Positions 48,062-59,959 are shown, counted from the first letter of the stretch. The stretch: 64,000 nt of DNA from Myxocyprinus asiaticus (GCF_019703515.2 NC_059356.1:23069197-23133196); one strand, 5' to 3'. Notes: generated from the sequence alone by a model not told the origin. Made by a program: numbers and translations.

Positions 48062-48214
48062 GTTTTGTATAGGGACCCCTAGTGTCACTACATCGACACA
48101 ACGTCGAGTGAGTTACAGATAGGGAACGTCCTGGTTACTTTCGTAACCTCCGTTCCCTGATGGAGGGAATGAGACATTGTGTCCCTCTTGCCACAACACT
48201 GAACTACCCGCTTT
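48062..48214 (+). repeat. DIRS B internal complementary region
   Basis: It is the inverted copy of the element ends: the complement of the left repeat start (GTGTCACTACATCGACACAA, GAGTGAGTTACAGATAGGGA), followed by the outer end of the missing right repeat (GTAACCTCCGTTCCCTGATG). DIRS C has the same module at 59080-59240. Confidence 0.75.
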
Positions 48215-48435
48215 AAATTCTCTGCTGCTGTCTTGCTTTCATGTGTAATTAAGTCTCATCTCTTCTCATTCCTGTTTCATTCTCTCCTCTGAATTTGCCT
48301 TATTAATTCCTCTGTCCTCAGTCTAAGTAGATGTTATAATGGTGTGTCAAAAGCCCTTTTTATTCCATTGATACCATGGATGAAATGTCTACTTGTTGCT
48401 TTGATTGAAAAGGTCTACTTTTAATCTAACCCATA
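48215..48435. other. Spacer
   Basis: No gene or repeat was recognised between DIRS B and the next Tc1-like element. Confidence 0.4.
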
Positions 48436-48590
48436 CAGTGTATTCAGAAAGTATGCAGACCCCTTCATTTTTTTCACATTTTATGTTGCAGCTTTATGCT
48501 AAAATGCTTTTTTTTAAAAAATTCACATCAATCTACACTCCATAAACTATAATAAAAAGCAAAAACCAGATTTTTTCTAACTTTGCAAAT

Positions 48591-48626
<36 letters not shown>

Positions 48627-50012
48627 ACTGAAATATCACATTGACATAAGTATTCAGACCCTTTGCTGTGACATTTGAAATTTAGCTCAGGTGAATCCCA
48701 TGTCTCTAGATTATCTTTGAGATGTTTCTACACTTTGTCCACCTGTGGCAAATTCGATTGATTGGACATGATTTGGAAAGGCACACACATGTCTATATAA
48801 GGTCTCACAGCTGAAAATGCATATCAGAGCAAAAACCAAGCTGTGGGGTCAAAGAAACTACCTGCAGAGCTCAGAGTCTATATTGTCTCAAGGCACAGAT
48901 CTAAGGCTAACAAACAAAAAAAAAAGGTTCCCAAGAGTTCAGTGGCCTCCATAATTCTTAAATGGAAGAAGTTTGGAACAACCGGGACTCTTCCCAGAGC
49001 TGGCCGCCTGGGTAAACTGAGCAATCAGGGGCCTTGGTAAGAGAGGTGACCAAGAACCCGATGGTCACTCTGTTTGAGCTCCATAGATCATGTGTGGAGA
49101 TGGGAGAAATTTGCAGAAGGACAACCATCACTGCAACACTCCACCGATCTGGGCTTTATGGCAGAGTGGCCAGACGGAAGCCTCTCCTCAGTGCATGACA
49201 CATAAAAAAGCACCTAAAGGACTCTCATACTGTGCGAAACAAGATTCTCTGGTCTGATGAAATGAAGACTGAACTGTTTGGCCTCAATTCCAACCGTCAT
49301 GTCCGGAGGAAACCAGGCTCCGCTCATCACATGTGCAATACCATCCCAACTGTGAAGCATGCAGCAGGGACTGGGGGACTGGTCAGGGTGGAAGGAAAGC
49401 TGAATGCAGCAAAATACAGAGATATCCTTAATGAAAACCTGGTCCAGAAAGCTCAGGTCCTCAGACTGGGCCGAAGGTTCACCTCCCAACAGGACAATGA
49501 CCCTAAGCACACAGCCAAGATAACACAAGAGTGGCTTAGGGACAACCTAGTGAATGTCCTTGAGTGGCCCAGCAAAAGCCCGGACTTGACCCAATTGAAC
49601 ATCTCTGGAGAGACCTAAAAATGGCTGTCCACTGACAGTCCCCATCCAACTTGACAGAACTTGAGAGGATCTACAGAGAAGAATGGCAGAGTATCCCCAA
49701 ATCCAGGTGTGAAAAGCTTGTTGCATCATACCCAAAAAGACTTGAGGCTGTAATCACTGCCAAAGGTGCTTCAACTAAGTACTGAGTTAAGGGTCTGAAT
49801 ACTTATGTCAATGTGATATTTCTTTTTTTTTTTTTTTTTCTTTTTAATAAATTTGCAAAGTTATCAAAAATCTGTTTTTTGCTTTGTCATTATGGGTTAT
49901 GGAGTGTATAGATTGATGTGAAAAATAAATAAATTAAAGCATTTTAGAATAAGGCTGCAACATAACAAAATGTGAAAAAATGAAGGGGTCTGAATAATTT
50001 CTGAATGCACTG
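48436..50012 (+). mobile_element. Tc1-like element, family VIII, near full length
   Basis: The ends are inverted: CAGTGTATTCAGAAAGTATG at 48436 and AATTTCTGAATGCACTG ending at 50012. Inner copies TTGACATAAGTATTCAGACC (48641) and GGTCTGAATACTTATGTCAA (49792) give an IR/DR layout. TA flanks both ends. Length is 1.58 kb. The transposase is decayed. Poly-A and poly-T runs lie inside both repeats (48597-48625, 49825-49840). Confidence 0.9.
48843..49790 (+). pseudogene. Tc1-like transposase (family VIII)
   Basis: The start codon position reads GTG instead of ATG (then GSKKLPAELRVYIVSRHRS). The first helix-turn-helix is replaced by a lysine-rich KANKQKKKVPK from a small A-rich expansion. Frames shift near 49035 and 49200. 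Later blocks are ILWSDEMKTELFGL (first Asp), a deletion where [10 protein letters not shown] is usual (about 49362), [20 protein letters not shown] (second Asp) and a shifted SPDL block. Not functional. Confidence 0.8.
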
Positions 50013-50477
50013 TAGTACCTGTTGTGTGGCAATGGACATTGAGCAAAGAAAGAAATAAAGAAAGAAAGGTCATGTTGATGTCTGAAAGAGCAGTTACTGT
50101 TTTTAATTTCCACTTTATATTGCCTACTCGGTTCAAATGAGGATCTCTGTTTTTGAGTCACATTCTAAAATAAACTGTGCCACCAATGAATACTTTCAAC
50201 TTCAAAATGCCAAAGCACCATAATAATAACTGTTTTTTTTTATGTCAGGCCCACATGAGCACAAAATAGGAGCTTTCATTTACAGATCCACCAACAAACA
50301 GGGAATCCGACCGATCATACATGAACGCATGGTTTATCAGAGAGTATGCTCCTTTGGCACGATAAGAATCACCATTTTTAATGATGCCAAGAAATCCAGC
50401 CAAACACACAAAAACAATTAATTAGAATCATGCTGAAACACTTGGAGCCATGTTTTAGGAATATCAGCAAACGTATA
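50013..50477. other. Unassigned DNA
   Basis: No supported gene or repeat. Confidence 0.4.
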
Positions 50478-51444
50478 TAGAGGAGACCGGGGCTAGTTGC
50501 CATATATTTGATTTTAGTGAATATTTCTCACTGCAGGTTTATTTTTGAAAGCCCTTAAAGTGTTGGCTACAAAAATGGAACATTCTCTATAGATATTGAA
50601 CATTCTACCCATTGCCCAGGAAAAAACATACAGTACATTAAACACACATTGACCTTTTGTGACAACATGCCCCAACTGTGGCATATGTAGGCACACTATA
50701 TCAAGTTAAGCAATTAAACAGTCTATTAAAAGCTTTTAAGCAAAATTTTATCAGTAAAACTACTGTGAAACTGTTGTCACATTTCCATCCAAGTTGCAAA
50801 CAACTGGAGAATCGCAAAAACAATTTGTGAATAAAATAACAAAATCTTAACTTTCTGGGAAATTTTTGCAACATGGAAATGTAAATTGTAGCCAATGGGG
50901 AAGCCACTGTGGTTCTATTACTAAATATAATAAGCGGTTTTGATTTCAGAATGACCAGAGCAACATTTTAGATACTATGTGACAAAAGTCTGCTGGTTAG
51001 TCTAGCTGAGTGAATTACTTTTTTGATGCGCATCTAGGAATTTATTTGGTATGTATTTGCATCATAGTTAATGTGCATGTCTTCTAACCGAATAAAAAAA
51101 TAAATAAATATCCACCTCAAGCAAATGTGTACATTTTTAATGCACATTATGGAAATTGTATTAGCATCTTGGTGTTTCCATCCAGTATTCATTATGTGAA
51201 ATTCCAATAATATCTGCATAAAAATATGTGAATGGAAACCCAGCTAGTGAAAACAACATAAAAAACATCAAAATGTTTTGGTCAGCAAATACTGTAATAA
51301 TAAACTGAATACATTTATAACATCTAAAACTCATGTTAAAACTTGCCCCAATAAATTTGACATCAAATGTTGGCTCAAAACCTTACTGAAATGTAGACCT
51401 TGACAACTTCCCTATGTAACAAGTTGCCCTGGTCTCCCCTAGTT
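50478..51444. mobile_element. About 970-bp non-autonomous TIR element, probably with a nested MITE
   Basis: The ends pair imperfectly: AGAGGAGACCGGGGCTAGTT (about 50480) and AACAAGTTGCCCTGGTCTCC followed by CCTAGTTA (to 51444). About 50770-51246 looks like a second nested element with TTCCATCCAAGTTGC on one side and GTGAATGGAAACCCAGC on the other. No transposase. Confidence 0.55.
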
Positions 51445-52970
51445 AAATATTTCTTTCAGACTTTGTGAATCTTAGTATGAGAGTGAGAATACAGCGATAT
51501 CCATTTCTCAGACGAAACGCTTGAATAAATAAAGGACACATAAATCCATCTCTCTCCTTGCAGGTGGTCTCCTGGCTTTGCATCTATCTAACTTATTAAA
51601 ATGCAGCGAACCCTGTTGCGGATACACTGTCAGACTCTTCATGCCACACTGACTGTTCTAAGACTACATATGACTTGGCACAACAACATCATATGTTTGT
51701 CATATCTGACATGACTGCTGCATGATCGTAAGTGGCAATAGGGGCCAGACAGACATTAGAACTCCTCGAAGGCACATGTTTTCCTGACACATGTTTGTTA
51801 AGGATCATGGGCGAGGGGGGTGCGGCAGGGGCGGGTGAGGGATGTAAGGACACTGGAGTTCTAGCGGCTGTTAGACAAGTGCCCTTTGACCAGAGCAATT
51901 CAGTCAAAGTAACCGAATTCTCCTAGTTAGAAGTTAACATAGGCAGAGTGTGGGAGTGTGGAGATAGCTAAGCTCAGAAGATGCTCACAAACTCCTCCTC
52001 GATTTAGCAGGTCATTTATATGCTGCTCTGTCTGCTAATTGGCTCTTAATTAGAGTCAGATCCCTGTTGAAACTATCCATTTACTTCCATATGTGTGGGT
52101 GCAAGTGTGTGTCCAAATGGAGTAATGTTGCCGCAAGGAAAAGTTAACCGTCCTTCACGCAATTTTGTCATTACCACTAGCAGGAGGCATGTCTCTCATT
52201 AAAGCTGAGAGAGCTCAAAGAAAATTTTAGGTTATTACATCCGATGTATGTGCCTGTGTGCTTAAAAACACGTAAAACCAGAGGGCTGTATAATTTCTGT
52301 GTAAGACCTTGTTTTGAGTTTTACAGCATAATGTTAATTTTTATTATAGAAATCTGAATATATAATACAGTAAGGTGATATTAATGTAGTTCTGCAGTAT
52401 TGGTATTCTCTGCAAGTCCACTAGGCTATCAATATACCCTTGTGCTCTTAACAGTCACCTATGCTGTGACTTCCATCATCCGCCATTTCCTTATTGACCT
52501 TTAACAAGCCAAAAAGGAAGAGAGCAAGAAAAAACAGTTGACAGAAAAGATAAACTTCAACGACACTCCAAAAGCACATCGTTGCAATCAAAGTCTGAGA
52601 ACAATCAGCATCTGAGGCTTTGATTGCGGGTTGTGAAGGCTCACTGAAGCAGAATACCAATCAGCTGTCAGGAAGGTCATTTCACTTATGTCTTTGAAGT
52701 CTTCTTTCAGGTGAAAAAGCTGTTTCTAATTTGTGGTCAAAAATATAACCATTTAAAGCATGATCTGTACTTTTATTATGTAATAACATGTTTATTACAA
52801 TGTTACAAATGTTACAAAATATTGTAAGGTCTGTTATCGACGATCATCATGTTAATATTATTAATATAATCATATATCAATAAAGTAATGGTAGACATGT
52901 GTTTTAGTGATGATAATGAGTCAGGATGGTTGGTGAGCACTGATAACTTCAGTATCAAATCCCTTTAAGG
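51445..52970. other. Unassigned DNA
   Basis: No gene supported. Short open stretches (for example 51689-51926 on either strand) have no recognised domain. Confidence 0.4.
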
Positions 52971-53305
52971 CAGGGGTGGGGAAATATTTTTTCCATTAAG
53001 GGCCATTGAAGTATTTACAAAATAATTCACGGGCCATACAATTGCTTGCAATTTCTGATTGTGGGTTGAAATTAACATAAGCATTCAATTATGTCCTAAC
53101 GCACCAAGAAAAAAAAAAAAAAAAAAACACTAAAAGGGCTGTCTATTATACAACATTTTGCGTTGTTATCATTAAAAATGATTGTTTTAACATTATTTTA
53201 ATTATTATTATTTTTTAATTTTTTTTACAGTCCCGGGCCGGGTAAAATGGTCTCATGGGCCTTATACGGCCCTGAGGTCTGATGTTCCCCACCCCTGCTT
53301 TAAGG
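52963..53305. repeat. 8-bp target duplication of a hAT-type MITE
   Basis: CTTTAAGG occurs at 52963-52970 and 53298-53305, directly outside the element ends. Eight-base duplications are the hallmark of hAT insertions. Confidence 0.9.
52971..53297. mobile_element. 327-bp hAT-type MITE
   Basis: The ends are CAGGGGTGGGGAA and TTCCCCACCCCTG, a 13-bp perfect inverted pair starting CAGGGGTG as in many hAT elements. An 8-bp duplication flanks them. The subterminal GGGCCAT and CGGGCC stretches are typical of such MITEs. No coding sequence. Confidence 0.9.
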
Positions 53306-53654
53306 CAAGCCAGTTTATTCAACAACAATCTTGGTAACGCCCCCAGACAATTATTTTAATAGGCATATAAGTACATCTCCTATCTACTTAAATGTGAAAA
53401 GACCAAAATCTCCAAAACTGTTTGTCAAGATTACATTTCAATAATATATTTCAAATCAGCAATAAAATCTGACAACAACAGTAACATAAATGTTACATCT
53501 TTAGCTCAAATCATGCAAAAAACTGTTTATTTTTTAGTATGGTCCAGTAAATGTGCATGCGCATTCTAAAGTGATAGCCTCTATCAAGAAATCAATTTGC
53601 TCTTTTAATTGTAAGGCGGGACTTTCATTCCTAAATACATTATATTAAGCTTTG
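53298..53654. other. Spacer
   Basis: No gene or repeat recognised. Confidence 0.4.
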
Positions 53655-54372
53655 AAGGAACAGTTCAACCAAAAATAATAATACTCTCAACATTTACTCA
53701 CCCCCATCCCATGTGTATGACTTTCTTTCTTCTCCAAAACACAAAGGAAGATTTTTAGAAGAATATCTCAGCTCTGTTGGTCCATTCAACGTAAGTGAGT
53801 TTTAAGCTCCAAAAAGCACATAAATACAGCATAAAAGTAATCAATAAGACTCCAGTGGTTAAATCCATGCATTCTGAAGCATTATGATCAGTTTTAAGTG
53901 AGAACAGACCAAAAAGTGATTCCTTTTTTACTGTACATCTTGTCATTGCAGTCTCTGTACACGAACAATTTCAAGCTCGATTACACTTCCTAGTGCTTGA
54001 TGCATGTGCAAAGCGGTAGATGGTGCTAGGAAGTGTAATCGAGCTTGAAATGATCATCAAGGAGACTGCTGATGTCTAGATTTATAGCGAACAAGGAGTT
54101 ACATTTTGATTTGTTCTCACCCAAAAACAGATAAGATCGCTTCTGAAGACACGGATTCAACCACTGGAGTCTTTTGGATTACTTTTATGCTGCCTTTTTG
54201 TGCTTTTTGGAGCTTTAAAGTGCTGGGCACCATTTACATGCATTGTATGGACCTACAGAGCTGAGATATTCTTCTTTGTTTGTGATCAGCAGAAGAAAGG
54301 AAGTCATACACATCTGGGATGGCATGAGGGTAATTGATAGAGAATTTTCATTTTGGGGTGAACTATTCCTTT
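53655..54372. mobile_element. 718-bp full-length fold-back MITE (AGTTCACC family)
   Basis: The whole element is an inverted repeat. TTGAAGGAACAGTTCAACC at the left pairs with GGTGAACTATTCCTTTAA at the right. The inner blocks GACTCCAGTGGTTAAATCCA / CAACCACTGGAGTC and TTTCAAGCTCGATTACACTT / AAGTGTAATCGAGCTTGAAA pair almost perfectly. The axis is near 54010. No protein is encoded. Confidence 0.85.
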
Positions 54373-56400
54373 AAAATTTCTCCCATGCATTTTTCACTTA
54401 GTGGTCCATCTCTTCCCTTTTACATTATTTTTTTTACTGAAACTATAAAGGAATACTGCATAAATGGTGAAAATGGGAAGAAAGTGGGATAAAATGGTCA
54501 TTGTAAATCAGTTTGTCTGTGCACTAAAATTAGTTCAGTGCTTTGGTTAAAGACCGTCTTTGGTCCCTGTGCATGGAGGGGTTACTCAAACAAATAGACT
54601 ACTGACATGTAGAGAAACAGCAATTTCCTGCTTCATCAATTTCCGTCCTTCTCTCTGCTGTCTCCCTTATCTTAAGGCACATCCAACCCACCCACCATGT
54701 GTGAAGTCCTGACATGCAGACTGGATCAGACTAGCTTTAAGGTTACAGACAAAGGCATTTAAACACATGGACACATGCACATACACACACACGTACGCAC
54801 ACACACACGTACACACACAAATGGAGAGAATATATGCTCCCGTTTATACTCCTGCCAGTGCAAACAATGAAGAGGGCTGGAGTATGAATGCCAGAGAATT
54901 AATGATCACTGTACAATTAATCTGATGGGTGTGCAAAATAATAATACCATTGATGCAAACCTCACAGATTATCACCTCCTCTGTTGAGGCTGATCAATTG
55001 GATAAGCTATTATGCACGACTTGGGTCAATTGACAGATGGACACCAAGCATGAAAAACAGGCGAGACCAAACCAGGCAAGCCAATCTAAAAGAATGCAAA
55101 ATGTGTGATCTTTACAAAACCTGGAGTATTATTTTTTATTACTCAGAGGGTATTCTTTTTCCAAAATGTCTTATGACAATTTGTACGAGATGGCGAAATC
55201 GTATAATATTGCAGAACTTTTACACCAACCAAACACATACGCCCACCTCGTCTCCTTCCAAACCCTGATATTTTCTTCCTTCTGTGGTACACAATACAGA
55301 AGAGTAACTACAGGCAGTGCAGGATGTGCAGCCGCACTGAGGCCCTTTTTCTCTTAAAAGTCCTTAGGAGAAACAAAATTAGATTAAAATGAGACAACTG
55401 ATCTAACTGATCTGGTCTAGGAAGAATTTGACGAAAAATGAGTTTTTATTGACATCTCTTTTGATTACAGACTTTGATGTCTCCATTTAATCTCTTTGTT
55501 AGGACAAATAATTGCTATATTAAAGGGATCTTATTTGTAATTTTTCTTTCCATTGGGAACATCCGCTGTTAGCCATTAATGCATGTGACACATGAAGTCT
55601 GTATAGACCAATATATAAATATAAACCAAACTAGAGTAGATTTCTCCTCCATGCTCATGGAAAAAGCCAAACTTGATGGATCACTGTGAACTGCATAAGT
55701 GCTTAATGCACATATTTTCAGGTGTGTGATAGACAGTTTTGTTATACTATACTTGAATTGTGTAAAATTAGTGACAGAGTGCTAACTGCAGCCTGGAGCG
55801 AATTTCAATCACACTGTTAACTCATCTCAGCAAACTGTTAGTCTGTCAATCTGTCTGCAGATATTTTACCTTTTAAAGCTAAAAAAAAAAATAATAATAA
55901 AAAAAAAAAAAATATTGCACTCCCCTCCTTCCTCTTGCTTGGATTTGAGACTGACATCCTAACATTTCCTTCAGCTACCAAACTGAGATAAGAATTCTGT
56001 GTTTTTTTTCCCAGCCCATGCTCAGTGATGTGATGATTTAATGGTGAGTCTTGGGTTATCCTGGTGCATTAGCTGTTTGTCTATTGATCAACATGAAGTT
56101 TTAGTCTATACTGTTGTTTACAGTGAGCTTCTCTCTTCCACAAGAGTTTTATTGTTTTATATCCTGCTTAATTAATTGTTCTAATTTGAAACCAAATGTA
56201 CACTCACAGAAATGAATCATGGCATAGTTTATTATTAAGTATTTGCATCTATTTTCAAAATGTATTTATTACAATTCCTTAGAATCAGCAGAAAACTATT
56301 AATTCTGAAATCTATTAAATGTAATCAGTTAAAATTTATGAACTTGGTTTAAATATGGCTAGCTGTGAAACAAGCAAGATTTAATTAGTTAAAATGCGTG
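54373..56400. other. Unassigned DNA with an AC-rich repeat
   Basis: It contains an (AC)n-type microsatellite (about 54778-54820) and an A-rich tract (55880-55912). No gene could be supported. Confidence 0.45.
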
Positions 56401-56439
56401 AGATTAGTTTACATACAAATTTCGGGAAGTGAAATCGTT

Positions 56440-56529
56440 TCGAGGTGGAAATGACGTCAGAGTTCTCTCTGCCTGTCCTGCTCTTTCACCATTTCACCCC
56501 AGTGCTCCCTGGATTGTGACTTTCATGAA
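56440..56529 (+). promoter_or_regulatory. Possible promoter and first exon with CRE motif
   Basis: A perfect cAMP-response-element palindrome TGACGTCA lies at 56450-56457. About 65 bp later ATG AAG is followed directly by a strong splice donor (GTAAGT at 56530). This could be the promoter and first coding exon (Met-Lys, phase 0) of the gene whose exons appear at 57.76-58.65 kb. The link is inference; no transcript evidence is available. Confidence 0.3.
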
Positions 56530-57721
56530 GGTAAGTTACATCTATATACATCTGTATACCTATTTGACCTGCCAGTTATCAGTGTGTGTATGTATGTTTT
56601 ATCAGTGCAGTTGATATTGTATCACACTAATATATTGACAATCAAATCCAATAAGTTACCCAACTGGTGGCTAAATGGCGGCTGGTGCCAGTGAAATATG
56701 AACATATATATTGCCAACAGCAAAAAGATTACTAGTGAATACTATTCATATATATTCAAATATTGTTGCTGTCAGATGAAAACCTTGCATCTCCAAAAAG
56801 GCGATTTTACAGGAAGAGGAAAAAAACGTTCAGATTTTAGCATGAATTAATGAAACACATCAAAAGTTACCAATCTGACTATATTTCCAGTCATATTTTG
56901 ACCAATGTCCTCATAAAATCACTAATTTGTACGGAAATGCATTAAACTGGCATTTTTCTTGTGGAGATGCGTGGTTTTGTTGTCATGGATTACAATGAGC
57001 TGAGCTGATCCTGAAGTTCACATTTTACCATTCTGCTTCGCTTCTGTGAATTACCAAGCATGAAATATTTGCTATCGATTATAATTTACTAAGTCAATAT
57101 GGATTTATGTGGCAATGAGAATACAATTTCCTAATATTGCTCTGGCACAACACCTCCGAATTGCACACTAATGCAGGCTCTGCTCTCAACGCACTGCAAC
57201 CAAAATAAAACTAGCAGTTGGTTCATTTTACAGTTTCATTTTACTTTTGTCTTACCTTATCAGCTATAAAAACAGGAGAAACATGTTGCCTTCTATATAA
57301 AATGTACTATCATGAGCTCATCATGAATGAGATTCTTCATCAATTAATAAAGCATTACACAACTCATTGACCATTCATTACAGTAAACATCACAACATTA
57401 AACAATCTCAAAATGGAGATACAAGGTTTTCATCCAACAGCGACAATATGTAAAAAATTATACTGGCTTTGTGATTTCATAAGCAAAAGAATGTCACCCA
57501 ATTATAGAATTGGATGTAAAATGCATTTTGTTTCTAACTAGTACCATTTGTCTTTACCAGATAACTTAATCAAGTATTTCTCATCAATACCAATTTGTAT
57601 GCAGGGCAACCTCTTAGACCCAGTAAGTATGTAGGCTACAAAGAGATTGATTCATGTGATTTTTCAATGTACTCACTTGTTACTGACACCACAATTGATA
57701 CTGTTCTTTGTCTTTATTTAC

Positions 57722-57816
57722 AGATGCTGTTACAGTGACCTTGACCTTTGACCACTAAAATCAGTTCATCCTTGAGTCCAAGTGGACGTTTGTGCCAAAT
57801 AAGAAATTCCCTCAAG
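57722..57816 (+). mobile_element. Fragment of a dispersed retroposon
   Basis: GTGACCTTGACCTTTGACCA, then CAGTTCATCCTTGAGTCC and GTTTGTGCCAAAT with AAATTCCCTCAAGG, form a block that I recognise as a common dispersed repeat in fish genomes (SINE or LINE 3' type). It begins right after the acceptor-like TTGTCTTTATTTACAG and overlaps the start of the following open reading frame. Confidence 0.5.
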
Positions 57817-58653
57817 GCAAACAATGGAAGTGCTGTCACAGTGAAGTAAACACCCCAGAGCCTGAGGAGCCTGGGACAGAGAGGGCAGTCTGCTGGGTTG
57901 TGGCACCTAAATGCCTCAACTACACCTATGAAGACAATTCTTCCATGAACAGGAAGGTGAGGAGGCCAGAGACACTTCACATAGTTCACATTAAAGCAGT
58001 TGGTATTACCCAATTAACATTCCTGTTTTGGATATTTTGTTTAGTTACTAGGACACCAGAAGGAGGACTCCTCTGATGATGAAAACAGTGATGTGGAGCA
58101 TACATCTGTAAGCTTTACAACCCTGCATAATTTGTCATGGTTATTTAAGAAGTAAAAAAAAAAAAAAAAAAAAAAAAAATCCTGTAGAAACCTGTCTTTG
58201 TCAAAGCATACTAGACCATTAAAAAAGAAGTGTATGTGTCAAATAAGGCTGTCAGTTTTCTCAACTTGAAAAGTTATGAAGCTTTGTTTTTTCACTAGAA
58301 TGGATATGGAGGACTTTCTGCATATGAACTTAAGTGCCTGGAGAACATCAGACAGAAACAAGCCTTTCTGTCTTCCATCAAGTTATTGAAGGTAGGTAGA
58401 CATGGAGCATGGGATGACTTTCAGAAATCCAGGGCACTTTTGGTTTGTGCAAGTCAAGGTAAATGGTTTACAAGGACAATGCCATCCACCTCTTCATCCT
58501 CCTTCAAAGCAACCCTTAGTGATCTTAGTGTCTTAAACATTGCTTCCATGAATAGATACAATGGGGAGTAATTATTGCTTTCCTCTGTCAAAAGGCAGCT
58601 GAGGATCTGAAGCAGTCAGTACGGCCGAAGCCATCTCAGTGGGGTCTTATGAG
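57758..58653 (+). CDS. Putative multi-exon host gene fragment, WDR76/Cmr1-like N-terminal motif
   Basis: Four exon-like blocks have GT-AG borders and compatible phases: about 57758-57956, 58045-58107 (63 nt), 58299-58391 (93 nt) and 58595-58653 (59 nt). Donors are AAG|GTGAGG, TCT|GTAAGC, AAG|GTAGGT and GAG|GTAAAG. The first reads KQWKCCHSEVNTPEPEEPG, the second is acidic (HQKEDSSDDENSDVEH), the third and fourth give GGLSAYELKCLENIRQKQAF then LSSIKLLKAAEDLKQSVRP. A pattern Y-E-x4-L-x-N-I-x-x-x-x-x-F-L precedes the WD domain in WDR76/Cmr1-type proteins, hence the tentative name. The 5' border of the first block is uncertain because of an upstream stop near 57756 and a retroposon. No WD repeats are visible before DIRS C begins at 58836. 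Downstream exons, if any, lie outside the window. Confidence 0.45.
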
Positions 58654-58835
58654 GTAAAGTGGATGAAATACTGGCTACACTCACTCACTTACATGACAAT
58701 TTACATGATTTTATTGATTTGTAAATCATTTAGATTCATGAATAAATCATTTATTACATGATTGATCGATTTACACCTATTAGAAAGAATATGTATAGTA
58801 TTTACAAGTTCATGTATTTACAGCCATGGGAACTG

Positions 58836-59065
58836 TCATGGTTACTTGTGTAACCTCCATTCCCTGATGGAGGAAACGAGATGTTGTGTCGATATAGTGA
58901 CACTAGGGGTCACTCTTGGGAGCCCGAGACACCTCTGGTTTTGGATAAAAGGCCAATGAAAATTGGCGAGTGGTATTTGCATGCCACTCCTCTGGACATA
59001 CGGGTATAAACGGAGCTGGTATGCAACCACTCATTCAGGTTTTATGCTGAGGAGCCGAGACAAGG
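58836..59065 (-). repeat. DIRS C terminal repeat (3' side of the element)
   Basis: It matches the DIRS B left repeat in inverted relation: CACTAGGGGTCACTCTTGGG (58898), GGCCAATGAAAATTGG and ATGCCACTCCTCTGGACATA. The outer end GGTTACTTGTGTAACCTCC (58840) is itself a short palindrome. A TATAAA box is at 59005-59010. Confidence 0.75.
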
Positions 59066-59079
59066 TCCAGCCATTTCAG

Positions 59080-59240
59080 CGGGTAGTTCAGCGTTGTGGC
59101 AGGAGGGACACAACGTCTCGTTCCCTCCATCAGGGAACAGAGGTTACGCAAGTAACCATGACGTTCCCTATCTGTCACTCACTGAACGTTGTGTCGATGT
59201 AGTGACACTAGGGGTCCCTATACAAAATACCATAACTGGC
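59080..59240 (-). repeat. DIRS C internal complementary region
   Basis: It contains the junction of the two element ends in inverted order (TCTCGTTCCCTCCATCAGGG, GTAACCATGACGTTCCCTAT, GTAGTGACACTAGGGGTCCC). It matches 48062-48214 of DIRS B in reverse complement. Confidence 0.75.
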
Positions 59241-59959
59241 TGAACTGTGTTATGTGAACTGGCAGTGTGTGATGGGCAGACAACTGTGTGCCTCGTAGCC
59301 AGCGCACCAGGCAGACACGTAACCTCCCCCAACATAGTTATGAGTGTCGAACGGACCTTTGGGGACAAGTCGACTACACAAAAGATAGAGACAGGCTAGC
59401 CCAGTCGTGGCCTCTTTTCCCCTTCTTTTTCTTCACTCCCTAAAAAAAAAAAGGGGGAATTATCCAACTGGGCCGACCAGGTCTAGTCGGGGGGTGTCCC
59501 TCCCAAGGGGAGGACACCGCGGAGACCACAACTCGCCCAGAGAGAGGGGGGGATATTTTAGTGGAAAATATGTCACATGGTCTTGCCGATCATGTGGAGA
59601 ATTCTCATGGTGGATCCTACCCAACGGGGGAGGAGTTACTACAAACATGGAGACTGTGGCAGAGGGGGCTCTGCCCAAGGAAGATGCAGTTTGCCAACAG
59701 GGAAATGAATTAGCGGAAGATATACATCGCATGGGGTTACCTTACAGGGAACCGCAACATGCGGAGCACCTACCCCAGAACAGGGCTCTTAGCACATGTA
59801 CTGGGCTGGCAGCGAGTCTCTCCGAAATCTCGACTGCCACAGGGCTCGGAGGAAGTCAACCAGGGAACATAGTTTGTGAACACTACTGGGAATTAATGGC
59901 GCATGTCTTCAGCTCAGAGGAGGTGAAAGGCGTTATGTGCAAGCGATACACCCGGCCAG

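Larger units (their letters stand above)
44147..48214 (+). mobile_element. DIRS-type retrotransposon B, RT deleted
   Basis: The order is left terminal repeat (44147-44350), gag (44558-45181), RNase H domain (45182-46243), tyrosine recombinase (46359-47323) and internal complementary region (48062-48214). Most of RT is missing. The right terminal repeat expected after the complementary region is absent. Sequence is close to DIRS C and unlike DIRS A. There is no target duplication, as is usual for DIRS. Confidence 0.85.
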
